Position numbers and translations under genes: made by a program. Below, piece after piece: positions 15,517-23,172 of a stretch of 32,941 nt of DNA (position 1 is the first letter of the stretch; every line of letters starts with the position of its first letter). Below the pieces are notes generated by a model, which saw nothing but the letters and a program-made list of their open reading frames with translations, was not told where the DNA came from and searched no databases. Source of the DNA: an uncultured Pirellulaceae bacterium (GTDB taxonomy: Bacteria > Planctomycetota > Planctomycetia > Pirellulales > Pirellulaceae); NCBI GenBank assembly GCA_905480545.1, contig CAJQQR010000279.1, positions 1 through 32,941 on the forward strand, given 5' to 3'.

Positions 15517-16968
15517 ATGCGTTTCACAATTGCGATCGGAATCGTTCTCACACTAGCTATCGCGTTCCTTGTCACACAGAATTTTAGTGGACGGGATGAC
15601 GATGATAAGCGCGCGTATCTTCATGATGGTCGTGAGTTCAAGAAAAACGAAATAGACTTTTTGCTGGCGAAATTTGTGGAGAAGGGTGTCACCGGAGTCA
15701 TCACCAACAACGGCAAAGTCTCGGTTCTAAAAAAAGACATTGCGAAATGCTATTCGATCGTGAACAGTTCGGACTTTGAAAAACTGGATTCAGCACAAGT
15801 GTCGCGTAGTAGTTTTCTTCCCCGTGTGTTCATGCCGCCATCGGAGCAGCAACGACTCGCAAATCAAGAAAAAATTTCCAAGCTGCAAGATATCATCCTT
15901 GCATCTGCAGCGATTGCCAATGTCGAGATTGTTTATGATCAGGTGAAAGATAATTCGTTCAGACGAGAGCTCATTCACTCGGCAGTGGTAACGTTGACTT
16001 CGGCTGACGGGCACGTCATTTCACGTTCCGACGCTTCGACCGTTCGACGCGTCGTTGCCAAGTCATTTGCCGGAATGGCAGAGAAAGATGTCTCGGTCGT
16101 CGTCGATTTTTATACGTACCCGTATTTTGACGGAGCGATTGATACGGAACAGGAAAAGAATTTAGTCCTCAACCAACTTGACCTTGAAACGACTCGGAAA
16201 AAATATGTGAGTCAGGTCCAGAAGTTGGTCGCGGAGTTTGGCGAGTCCCAGGTTGTTGTGAATATGGAACTGGCCAAAAAAGCTCGTCCTGTTTCGGTGT
16301 CTCAAAACGAGCTGAATACTCGTGACGTTGTCTCCGATGCAATTCAGGCGACGGTCAATGGCGTCGCAAAAATCGATTCTGACTTGGACCGTTTGTCCAA
16401 GCCGCCATCCACGCCCAACCAGGAAATCGTGACAGTCAAGCGACTTTTTGGAATCGAAGTTTCCATCAATTCCGAGGTCGTAAGACGATACTTACAGCGA
16501 AACATGGGGATCCTTCGTGCCGCGTCCGAGGAACAGTTTTCACGAGCAGTCACGGCGATTCGAAACGAAATTACCAAAAAAACAACCGGCTGGATTCGTA
16601 ATCAAGGCGTCGATTTTTCACCCGATTTAGTCTCGGTGATCGTCGCCCCTGAAGAAACCAAAGAAATTGTTGAGGCGATCACCGAACCGGCCGTCGATCA
16701 TACGAACCTCCTTGTCGGCGTAACAACCGCCATCCTGGCCGTTTTCATCACCGCGGTTTTTTTTCTGTTCAAACAACGAATTCCCGCGAGTTCTGTCGGC
16801 CGGAATCAATCGGATCAGTTTTCGGAAAGTGGGCGTAATTTTGTCAGCAGGAATCAAGCGACAACCGGATCAATCTTGGTGGATGAAATTCAAGAGGCGG
16901 TGAAAAACGATCCCGATGTTTCGGTCCAAGCGTTCCAGAATTTGGTTCGAGGAGACGGAGTCGTATGA
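15517..16968 (+). CDS. fliF: Flagellar MS-ring protein FliF, divergent
   Basis: A 483-residue FliF-like protein (the usual length is about 550). One transmembrane segment lies at residues 4-21 and a second at about 397-418 (LLVGVTTAILAVFITAVFFL), with the ring-building domains between them outside the membrane. The YscJ/FliF domain is recognisable but diverged, including ELIHSAVVTLTSADGHVIS and the following helix that ends in VSVVVDFY. The cytoplasmic tail ends in DEIQEAVKNDPDVSVQAFQNLV, matching the short FliG-binding tail of FliF. It has GTAGGTG 8 bases ahead of ATG 15517. Its stop overlaps the next gene by ATGA. It forms the base ring in which the export gate sits. Confidence 0.75.
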   Translation: MRFTIAIGIVLTLAIAFLVTQNFSGRDDDDKRAYLHDGREFKKNEIDFLLAKFVEKGVTGVITNNGKVSVLKKDIAKCYSIVNSSDFEKLDSAQVSRSSFLPRVFMPPSEQQRLANQEKISKLQDIILASAAIANVEIVYDQVKDNSFRRELIHSAVVTLTSADGHVISRSDASTVRRVVAKSFAGMAEKDVSVVVDFYTYPYFDGAIDTEQEKNLVLNQLDLETTRKKYVSQVQKLVAEFGESQVVVNMELAKKARPVSVSQNELNTRDVVSDAIQATVNGVAKIDSDLDRLSKPPSTPNQEIVTVKRLFGIEVSINSEVVRRYLQRNMGILRAASEEQFSRAVTAIRNEITKKTTGWIRNQGVDFSPDLVSVIVAPEETKEIVEAITEPAVDHTNLLVGVTTAILAVFITAVFFLFKQRIPASSVGRNQSDQFSESGRNFVSRNQATTGSILVDEIQEAVKNDPDVSVQAFQNLVRGDGVV

Positions 16969-17315
16969 GCAAATTGCGAGATCAACGCCACGCCACCGTA
17001 GACCCATTAGCTCGACCATCGAAAGAATATCCAAGTCTTTCGAAAGTTGGTCAAAGTCAATCAGGTCTAATGCAGAAACAACAAATATTCAATGGAACCA
17101 ATGTTGAATTTCGAAAGGCAGCGATTCTGATCGATAGTCTTGACGATGATTCAGCACGTTTATTCTTGCGTAAGTTGAATATGAGCACTGCTCGTGAGAT
17201 CCATCAGCTTGCGAAAGAACTTGGCCTAGTCACAAAAGAAGAAAAAGAAAACGTGCTCGCTGAATTCCTCGAAAGGATTCAAGAAATTTCTTCTAACGAG
17301 AAAGCAGGGTCATGA
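16965..17315 (+). CDS. Stand-alone FliG N-terminal-domain protein
   Basis: A 116-residue protein. After a polar 45-residue lead, residues 48-107 match the FliG N-terminal domain: FRKAAILIDSLDDDSARLFL, then LNMSTAREIHQLAKELGLVT and ENVLAEFLERI. In normal FliG (about 330 residues) this domain binds the FliF tail. The middle and C-terminal domains, which bind FliM and generate torque with MotA, are missing. The gene ends cleanly and overlaps fliO by ATGA, so this is not a frameshift. It overlaps fliF by ATGA as well, which makes coupled synthesis with its predicted partner likely. A full FliG may exist elsewhere in the genome. Confidence 0.7.
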   Translation: MSKLRDQRHATVDPLARPSKEYPSLSKVGQSQSGLMQKQQIFNGTNVEFRKAAILIDSLDDDSARLFLRKLNMSTAREIHQLAKELGLVTKEEKENVLAEFLERIQEISSNEKAGS

Positions 17316-17866
17316 ATTCGAGATATTGGTCAAATCGTTCCGTTTCCTCGCTCGCTTTCACCGGCTTTTTTGTTTTTTTACAAGCGACGGTCGCCGGGGC
17401 GTTTGACGAGTCAATTCGCATTGGAGCGACGACAATGCAAGCCACTGAGCAATCCAGATTGAATAATGCTGAAGCCGAATCCATGGATGGAGGTACCGGC
17501 AATTCCAATGAACTTGCGTTGCCTACCCGAACAAGCGTTGATGCATCAAGCGAAAAATCAAGGCCGGACAATCAGAAGTCTCAATTGATGGATATTGGTT
17601 TGAAACTTGGAATCGTGATTGGCGTTTTCCTGATCGTCATGATCTTGATGTCAAAAAAATCGGACTCATCGATGATCCCCAAAGAGGCCATTGAAGTATT
17701 GGGACGAGTCCCTTTTTCCGGTAAGCAAACATTGCAACTTGTACGTTTTGGCCAAAAGTTGGTTTTGGTGGAATCGTCCAGCAATGGACTAAAGCCGATT
17801 TCTGAAATGACTGATCCGTTGGAAGTCCAGCAAATGCTCAACATGATCAACACAAAACGGCGATAA
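17312..17866 (+). CDS. fliO: Flagellar biosynthesis protein FliO
   Basis: A 184-residue FliO. It has an N-terminal signal-like segment (SLAFTGFFVFLQATVAGAF), a polar region to about residue 90, one transmembrane helix (IGLKLGIVIGVFLIVMILM) and then the typical small cytoplasmic domain: IEVLGRVPFSGKQTLQLVRF, then GQKLVLVE and a short C-terminal helix. FliO is a chaperone that stabilises FliP as it forms the export-gate ring, and it is specific to flagella rather than virulence type III systems. The ATG overlaps the preceding stop. The stop lies inside the first unit of the 13-bp repeat that leads into fliP. Confidence 0.85.
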   Translation: MNSRYWSNRSVSSLAFTGFFVFLQATVAGAFDESIRIGATTMQATEQSRLNNAEAESMDGGTGNSNELALPTRTSVDASSEKSRPDNQKSQLMDIGLKLGIVIGVFLIVMILMSKKSDSSMIPKEAIEVLGRVPFSGKQTLQLVRFGQKLVLVESSSNGLKPISEMTDPLEVQQMLNMINTKRR

Positions 17867-17922
17867 GAATGAGCGATAAAAATGAGCGATAAAAATGGGC
17901 GATAAAAATGGGCGATAAAAAT
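17858..17922. repeat. 13-bp tandem repeat copying the fliP start codon
   Basis: Five 13-bp units run from the end of fliO into fliP: CGGCGATAAGAAT, two GAGCGATAAAAAT and two GGGCGATAAAAAT. Each junction makes an ATG (17869, 17882, 17895, 17908). Only the last opens fliP. The other three give overlapping seven-codon frames (MSDKNER, MSDKNGR, MGDKNGR), each closed by TAA. The repeat has no Shine-Dalgarno sequence. Confidence 0.95.
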
Positions 17923-19110
17923 AATCAGTTACCGCAACTCGGAGCAGCGAGGCATTTCCTTCTGCACATCGCCATTTGCATTTTGGTGACATGGATGCTC
18001 TCGACGGAATCGTCTGGGCAGATTTCGCGGGACAACACTGATACGGTCTCGCGAAAAAACACCGATGCCCCAGGAAGCTCAAGATCGCATGGGTCGGCAT
18101 ATGGAATTGCAAAAATTGAGGACAAGGATTTTCGCCAACGACCCACACCCGGTTTCCAAGAAACGCTTTCCCGTCCGCAACGGAACTTGCCCAAGCAATT
18201 GACTCCTGTCGAAGTACCCAACCGCTCCAAGAACGCTGAATCCAAGCCGTTATCCATTGGGAATGCTCCCACCGAAAAACAAAACGATGTACCTGCTGAT
18301 CAACCCCAATCAGAAAATGATTCGGGCAATTTGAATTCTGAGCTCGCTACCCAGACAGCGAAAGATAACTCGTTAGAAACGGGCTCAACCGAAGATACTC
18401 CGGGGGATACTGTTTGGGATTTCAAGCAGTTAACCGACCGTAAAAATTTGCCATCGACGATCCAAATGATCATTTCATTTGCTTCGATTAGTTTGGTCCC
18501 GGCAATCCTTCTGATGACAACCTGCTTTATTCGAATTGTGGTCGTACTTGGAATACTCCGACAGGCGATCGGTTTGCAGCAGTTGCCTCCTACGCAGGTG
18601 ACAACCGCATTAGCGATCCTGATGACCTTTTTAATCATGACCCCAACTTGGAAGCAAGTCAAAGAAAACGCCATCGATCCTTACTCGGCCGAAGGAAGCG
18701 AAATGACTTGGGAGGAGGCATGGCATGAGGGGGTAACACCTGTCAAGAAGTTCATGTGGCGGCAAATTAAGGCGGCCGAAAACGATGACGATTTTTGGCT
18801 CTTTTATGATTATTTGCCGGAAGACGAAAAATCCTCTCAGCCGGAATCCTTCAATGAGATTCCACTGAAAGTAATGATGCCGGCATTTATGATCAGCGAA
18901 TTAAAAGTCGCATTTTTGATTGGCGCTCAGATCTTTTTGCCGTTTTTGATTCTTGATATCGTCGTTGCAAGTTTTTCAAACACCATGGGTTTAATCATGC
19001 TACCGCCAACCGTTGCAAGCCTGCCATTGAAATTGATTTTGTTTGTGATGGTGGACGGCTGGAATTTGGTCGTCGGAGTGCTGCTTAATAGTTTTGCGCC
19101 GGTCACCTAG
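17908..19110 (+). CDS. fliP: Flagellar export gate protein FliP with long N-terminal extension
   Basis: A 400-residue FliP (usually about 245). Residues 12-35 form a signal-like hydrophobic segment. Residues about 36-165 are a polar, Asn/Ser/Gln-rich extension not typical of FliP. The FliP core follows: STIQMIISFASISLVPAILL, then TCFIRIVVVLGILRQAIGLQ and LPPTQVTTALAILMTFLIM, a periplasmic loop, then PAFMISELKVAFLIGAQIF and LPPTVASLPLKLILFVMVDG. FliP pentamerises with FliQ and FliR to form the export channel. The start is the last of four repeated ATGs; the other three stop after seven codons. It is 41 bases after fliO and has no clear ribosome binding site. Confidence 0.92.
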   Translation: MGDKNNQLPQLGAARHFLLHIAICILVTWMLSTESSGQISRDNTDTVSRKNTDAPGSSRSHGSAYGIAKIEDKDFRQRPTPGFQETLSRPQRNLPKQLTPVEVPNRSKNAESKPLSIGNAPTEKQNDVPADQPQSENDSGNLNSELATQTAKDNSLETGSTEDTPGDTVWDFKQLTDRKNLPSTIQMIISFASISLVPAILLMTTCFIRIVVVLGILRQAIGLQQLPPTQVTTALAILMTFLIMTPTWKQVKENAIDPYSAEGSEMTWEEAWHEGVTPVKKFMWRQIKAAENDDDFWLFYDYLPEDEKSSQPESFNEIPLKVMMPAFMISELKVAFLIGAQIFLPFLILDIVVASFSNTMGLIMLPPTVASLPLKLILFVMVDGWNLVVGVLLNSFAPVT

Positions 19111-19177
19111 GTTTTGATCCCGCACATCGATTCATCACACATCGTTTATTCCCTTCCGCTTTTTCCATACGAGCACC

Positions 19178-19438
19178 ATGATTGACATTGTTGTCACCGC
19201 CATCATCCAAATGATCCTGATGTCGTTGCCGTTCCTTTTGGTTGGCCTTTTGATCAGTACCGGTATCGGTTTTTTTCAGGCGGTCACACAAGTTCAAGAC
19301 GCCACTGTTTCGTTCGTACCCAAACTGATCCTTCTATTGATATTACTTGTGATTGGTATGCCCTGGTTTTTGCAGATGATGTCTGAGTACTCTCGGGACC
19401 TATTCCAGAACATCGTCATTTCGTCCGAATCAACCTGA
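19178..19438 (+). CDS. fliQ: Flagellar export gate protein FliQ
   Basis: An 86-residue protein of normal FliQ length, with two transmembrane helices (IIQMILMSLPFLLVGLLIST and FVPKLILLLILLVIGMPWFL) joined by the conserved GFFQAVTQVQDATVSFVPK loop. It packs around the FliP/FliR core of the export gate. It is 67 bases after fliP and about 50 ahead of the fliR ATG. The start ATG 19178 begins MIDIVVTAII. No strong ribosome binding site is visible. Confidence 0.92.
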   Translation: MIDIVVTAIIQMILMSLPFLLVGLLISTGIGFFQAVTQVQDATVSFVPKLILLLILLVIGMPWFLQMMSEYSRDLFQNIVISSEST

Positions 19439-19490
19439 TACTCGGTTGCATTTCACTAAGCAATGCCGCGTCATTCGATCCCTTCAACCA

Positions 19491-20285
19491 ATGTTCCTTG
19501 CCGAATTTTCAACCGAACAAGCCGGACAGATGCTTCTTGCGTTCATTAGAACGCTGTCGCTTTGCTTGACGTTGCCAAAATTTGCAGCTGGAAGTTACCT
19601 GGTGTTTTACCGGGTTTTGATCGCCGGCGTCATTTGCTTGACAACGGCGCCATTGATCATCGATTCGGCGAGTGTGGTTGACCAATCGATTGAAAACGCA
19701 AGCGATTTCTTTTCACTGGCTATTGGTGAAGTCAGCATCGGGCTGGCGCTTGGGATCGGCGCAAGTTGTGTCGTCCTTGCGCTCCATTCCGCCGGACAAA
19801 TCGTCTCCCAGTTTTTGGGTTTGCAAATCGGCTCGTTGCAACAAGGGCTTTCACCTGACGAAAGCTCGGACTACCGCAAACTTTTTTTCGTCGTTGGAAT
19901 CATGTTTTGGTTTTCGATTGGTGGGCATCGACTGGCGGTCGAAGGACTTTTGCAATCATTCCAGAGATTTCCAGTCGGCCAGATGCACTTCTCACAATCA
20001 CTTTTTGACTTGGTCAATCAGCTATTAACGACTTGTCTTCAATTCACGATTCGGTTTTCGTTGCCAATAGTCGTGGTTGGTCTCATCGGTTTTTTTGTCG
20101 CAGGTTTTTCATCAAAAATTCTGGGCGCAGGTCAAACCGTGGCGTTTAGTTTTGGCTTCAATCAGGTTTTGGCCTATTTGATTTTACCCGCGATGATGAT
20201 TTTGTTTTTCAATCAGATGTTCGATGGAACGACGTCTCAAATTGAAACGGTCATTGAGGTACTTGCCCGGCAACAGGGGAAATAA
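19491..20285 (+). CDS. fliR: Flagellar export gate protein FliR
   Basis: A 264-residue FliR. I choose ATG 19491 (MFLAEFSTEQAGQMLLAF). A TTG at 19446 is in frame, but it adds a charged stretch not seen in FliR. Several transmembrane helices are visible, for example VLIAGVICLTTAPLIID and IGEVSIGLALGIGASCVVLA. The conserved FliR features SAGQIVSQFLGLQIG and a C-terminal FSLPIVVVGLIGFFVAGF are present. FliR closes the FliP ring and anchors FliQ and FlhB. FlhB follows after five bases. Confidence 0.92.
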   Translation: MFLAEFSTEQAGQMLLAFIRTLSLCLTLPKFAAGSYLVFYRVLIAGVICLTTAPLIIDSASVVDQSIENASDFFSLAIGEVSIGLALGIGASCVVLALHSAGQIVSQFLGLQIGSLQQGLSPDESSDYRKLFFVVGIMFWFSIGGHRLAVEGLLQSFQRFPVGQMHFSQSLFDLVNQLLTTCLQFTIRFSLPIVVVGLIGFFVAGFSSKILGAGQTVAFSFGFNQVLAYLILPAMMILFFNQMFDGTTSQIETVIEVLARQQGK

Positions 20286-20290
20286 TCGCA

Positions 20291-21016
20291 GTGTCTGATT
20301 CAGATCGAATTCATGAACCCTCACCTATCCGTTTGATTCAGGCACGAGACGACGGAATCGTTGCACGCAGCGGCGAATTGGTCCGGTCGTTGATTGTATG
20401 CGTCACGATCGGTTCAATTTTAATGTTTGTCGGCACGGCACAGAGCATTTTCGAAACAAATATCAAGGAGACGTTTTCTTCGGTTCAAATTCGCACCACC
20501 GCGATTCATTCCAGTGATTTGACCAGACGGGTGGCCGATACTCTGACACCGATCCTGTTTCTGTTCGTGGGGATGGTCGTCTTGGCGGTCGTTTTTTGGC
20601 ACATCCAGTTTCCGCTGAAGTTCACACCGCAGAAAACAACACCTGATTTCAATCGGATCTCACCGATTGCCGCACTGACGAGAATTCTTTCGGTTGATTC
20701 GTTTGCCAAAGCAGCGATTTCATTCCTGGGATTGATCGCCTTTGTTGCCATTGGATTCTCAATGGTCCTTTATCAACCCGAAATCGTATTGGGCATTTTC
20801 GGAGAAAATTTCCGGGATTCGCTTTCGTTGGCGGGTCAGTTCGTCAAGAACTTTCTTTTAGCCACTGGCGCATGCGTGATCTTTTTCGGTGCCGTCGATT
20901 ACATACGTGAACGGATCAAAATTGCGAGTCAACTGCGAATGACCGATTCGGAACGACGCGATGAAGCCCGCGAACACGAACCCAGTCCGCTTCACCGACA
21001 GCGACTGTCCGAATAA
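20291..21016 (+). CDS. flhB: Truncated FlhB: membrane domain only, no NPTH domain
   Basis: A 241-residue FlhB-type protein starting at GTG 20291 (usually 350 to 380 residues). The N-terminus EPSPIRLIQARDDGIVARSG followed by EL matches the FlhB signature 'PTpkRLreAReeGqvarSrEL'. Four hydrophobic segments follow. It ends ASQLRMTDSERRDEAREHEP then SPLHRQRLSE, the conserved linker just after the fourth helix. It stops there, so the cytoplasmic domain with the NPTH self-cleavage site, which switches export from rod/hook to filament substrates, is absent. The following 166 bases contain no NPTH codons in any forward frame, so this is not a simple frameshift. A separate FlhB C-domain protein may exist elsewhere. 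Confidence 0.8.
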   Translation: MSDSDRIHEPSPIRLIQARDDGIVARSGELVRSLIVCVTIGSILMFVGTAQSIFETNIKETFSSVQIRTTAIHSSDLTRRVADTLTPILFLFVGMVVLAVVFWHIQFPLKFTPQKTTPDFNRISPIAALTRILSVDSFAKAAISFLGLIAFVAIGFSMVLYQPEIVLGIFGENFRDSLSLAGQFVKNFLLATGACVIFFGAVDYIRERIKIASQLRMTDSERRDEAREHEPSPLHRQRLSE

Positions 21017-21103
21017 TCGAAACGGTTTGGGTGCGTCATTGCGATTTGAAAGTTGCAGAATCCAAACGTCGTTTATCGTCGCTTTGAAGGACTGATTGCA
21101 CAA

Positions 21104-21147
21104 TTTAAAGTGAAGAAATCTTCCGTTTAAAGTGAAGAAATCTTCCG
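21104..21147. repeat. Perfect 22-bp tandem repeat between flhB and aspS
   Basis: TTTAAAGTGAAGAAATCTTCCG is present at 21104-21125 and exactly again at 21126-21147. Each copy has a small dyad, GAAG-AAAT-CTTC. After the second copy TTCCG-TG-CGGAA forms another dyad. This is the 3' meeting point of flhB (+) and aspS (-), so it may contribute weakly to termination; no strong U-run is visible. Confidence 0.95.
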
Positions 21148-21182
21148 TGCGGAAATGATCTCGGACCTGCGTGATACCTTCG

Positions 21183-22967
21183 TTAGACTTCTTCAGTCTC
21201 CGGTTTGACAATCGTAATTCCCAGTTCAGCCAATTGGGCTTCGTCTACGTCACCGGGGGCCTCGGTCATCATATCGGTCGCTTTTTGCGTTTTCGGAAAT
21301 GCAATGCAATCGCGAATGTTTGATAACTTTGCGAATAGCATTACGACTCGGTCGATGCCCAGGGCAATTCCGCCATGTGGCGGCGCACCGTAGCTCAATG
21401 CATCCAACAAGAATCCAAAACGATCTCTTGCAGTTTCTTTGGTCATCCCAAGCAGCGAAAAGACTTTCGACTGAACTTCACCATCATGAATTCGGATCGT
21501 GCCGCCTCCTGCTTCAAAGCCATTGATAACGAGATCGTAGGCTTGAGCCCGAGCTCCACTGGGATCAGATTCCAGTGTAGCCAAATCCTCTTGACGAGGT
21601 GCGGTGAACGGATGGTGCATCGCATTCCAGCGGTCCCCTTCTTCATCTCGGTCGAACATGGGGAATTCAACGATCCAGGAAAAATGCATTGCATTTGGAT
21701 CATAAAGTTTCAACTCCGCTCCAAAACGTTTCCGTAACCCATACAATCCACGACAGGTTACATTCCAATCGTCGCAAAGGAACAGCAGCAAATCACCCGG
21801 TTTGGCGTCCATCGCTTCGCCAATCTGCACAAGCTGTTCAGCAGAAAAGTTCTTTGCACTCGGAGCGGTTAGAATTCCTTCTTCATCAACCTTGAACCAC
21901 ACGATACCTTTCGCGCCAAAATTGCCTTTTACAAATTCCGTGAGCTCGTCAATCTTTCGCCGTGAATAATTTGCAGCCGCACCAGGAGCGTTTACACCAC
22001 GAACGAATTTTCCTGAATTGGCAGGCTCGCTAAACACCTTAAAATCGCACGATTTTGCCAATTCTGTGACATCGACGATTTCCATTCCAAAACGAAGATC
22101 CGGTGCATCATGTCCGAATCGTTTCATCGCCTCGTCGTAAGTCATTCTCGGAAGCGGCAGTGAAATATCGAGGTCTAATATTTCCTTCGCCAACTCTGCC
22201 ATCAAGCCATCGATCAGGGACAGGATGTCTTCGGTTTCGATGAATGACATCTCAACATCGAGCTGCGTAAATTCCGGTTGACGATCAGCGCGAAGGTCTT
22301 CATCTCGAAAGCATCTGGCGACCTGGATGTAGCGGTCATAGCCTGCGATCATCATGATCTGTTTGTAAATCTGCGGTGACTGCGGAAGTGCATAGAAACT
22401 GCCGTTGTGAACTCGACTTGGAACCAAATAATCGCGAGCTCCTTCTGGCGTACTGCGGCCAAGAATCGGAGTTTCGACGTCAATGAAATTGTGCGTGTCA
22501 AAGTAATCACGCATCGACTTGATGATTTTGCTGCGAAGCATCAGGGTGTTCATCATGTCCCGCCGTCGCAGGTCTATATAACGGTGTTTCAAGCGAAGAT
22601 CTTCATTGGGAAGTTCATGCTGATTCGGCGTAAACGGAGGGACTTCACTCTTCGAAAGGACCTCTAATTCGGTGACGCGTATTTCGATTTCACCTGTCGG
22701 AAGCTTTGGGTTCTCCTGACCAAGCGGTCGGGGTTGCACCGTACCAATCACCTTGATGACGTCTTCGCTACGAAGCTTTTGGGCGGATTTGAGCAACGCT
22801 TCGCCCGCTTCGGGGGCGAACACAATTTGAGTAATGCCATATCGATCACGTAGGTCGATGAAATTTGCTCCGCCAAGGTCCCGAATTCGGTCCGTCCAGC
22901 CACAAAGAGTTACGGTTTCGTCCGCATTTGATTTGTTCAGTTCGCCGCAAGTATGTGATCGAAGCAC
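21183..22967 (-). CDS. aspS: Aspartyl-tRNA synthetase
   Basis: A 594-residue bacterial-type class II synthetase that attaches aspartate to tRNA-Asp (and possibly tRNA-Asn). I place the start at GTG 22967, giving M-LRSHTCGEL, the family's standard N-terminus and length. The TTG at 23060 would add 31 unrelated residues. The N-terminal OB fold (TVTLCGWTDRIRDLGGANFI) is followed by the catalytic core, with motif 2 as CFRDEDLRADRQPEFTQLD. The bacterial GAD insertion comes next (VTELAKSCDFKVFSEPANSG onward), and motif 3 is GGIALGIDRVVML. Whether it is discriminating cannot be decided by eye. It follows the deacetylase gene by about 205 bases. Confidence 0.97.
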   Translation of the reverse strand: MLRSHTCGELNKSNADETVTLCGWTDRIRDLGGANFIDLRDRYGITQIVFAPEAGEALLKSAQKLRSEDVIKVIGTVQPRPLGQENPKLPTGEIEIRVTELEVLSKSEVPPFTPNQHELPNEDLRLKHRYIDLRRRDMMNTLMLRSKIIKSMRDYFDTHNFIDVETPILGRSTPEGARDYLVPSRVHNGSFYALPQSPQIYKQIMMIAGYDRYIQVARCFRDEDLRADRQPEFTQLDVEMSFIETEDILSLIDGLMAELAKEILDLDISLPLPRMTYDEAMKRFGHDAPDLRFGMEIVDVTELAKSCDFKVFSEPANSGKFVRGVNAPGAAANYSRRKIDELTEFVKGNFGAKGIVWFKVDEEGILTAPSAKNFSAEQLVQIGEAMDAKPGDLLLFLCDDWNVTCRGLYGLRKRFGAELKLYDPNAMHFSWIVEFPMFDRDEEGDRWNAMHHPFTAPRQEDLATLESDPSGARAQAYDLVINGFEAGGGTIRIHDGEVQSKVFSLLGMTKETARDRFGFLLDALSYGAPPHGGIALGIDRVVMLFAKLSNIRDCIAFPKTQKATDMMTEAPGDVDEAQLAELGITIVKPETEEV

Positions 22968-23172
22968 TATCGAGTCCAAATTTGAATGGTGTGAGAGTTT
23001 GCGAGCAAGTTGTAACCACTTGCTCAAGTTTGAGATCGAGTATTTTACGGGTTCAAGCAATTGTTTGAAAGAAACGTTTGTGCAGGAATCCTATCTACGC
23101 GAAAAAGAATTTGCGATCGGTCTTCTTAAATTCAAATCACTAGGTCGACGGTCCGATCCATCTCCAATCCAA

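Noticed and set aside
14669-21016. A virulence-type non-flagellar type III secretion system
   Set aside because: FliO, the FliG N-terminal domain and the FliG-binding tail of FliF are flagellar features. No secretin, needle or translocator gene is present.
21017-21182. A frameshifted FlhB C-terminal domain after the flhB stop
   Set aside because: Only 166 bases separate the two stops, all forward frames are closed quickly and no NPTH codons occur.
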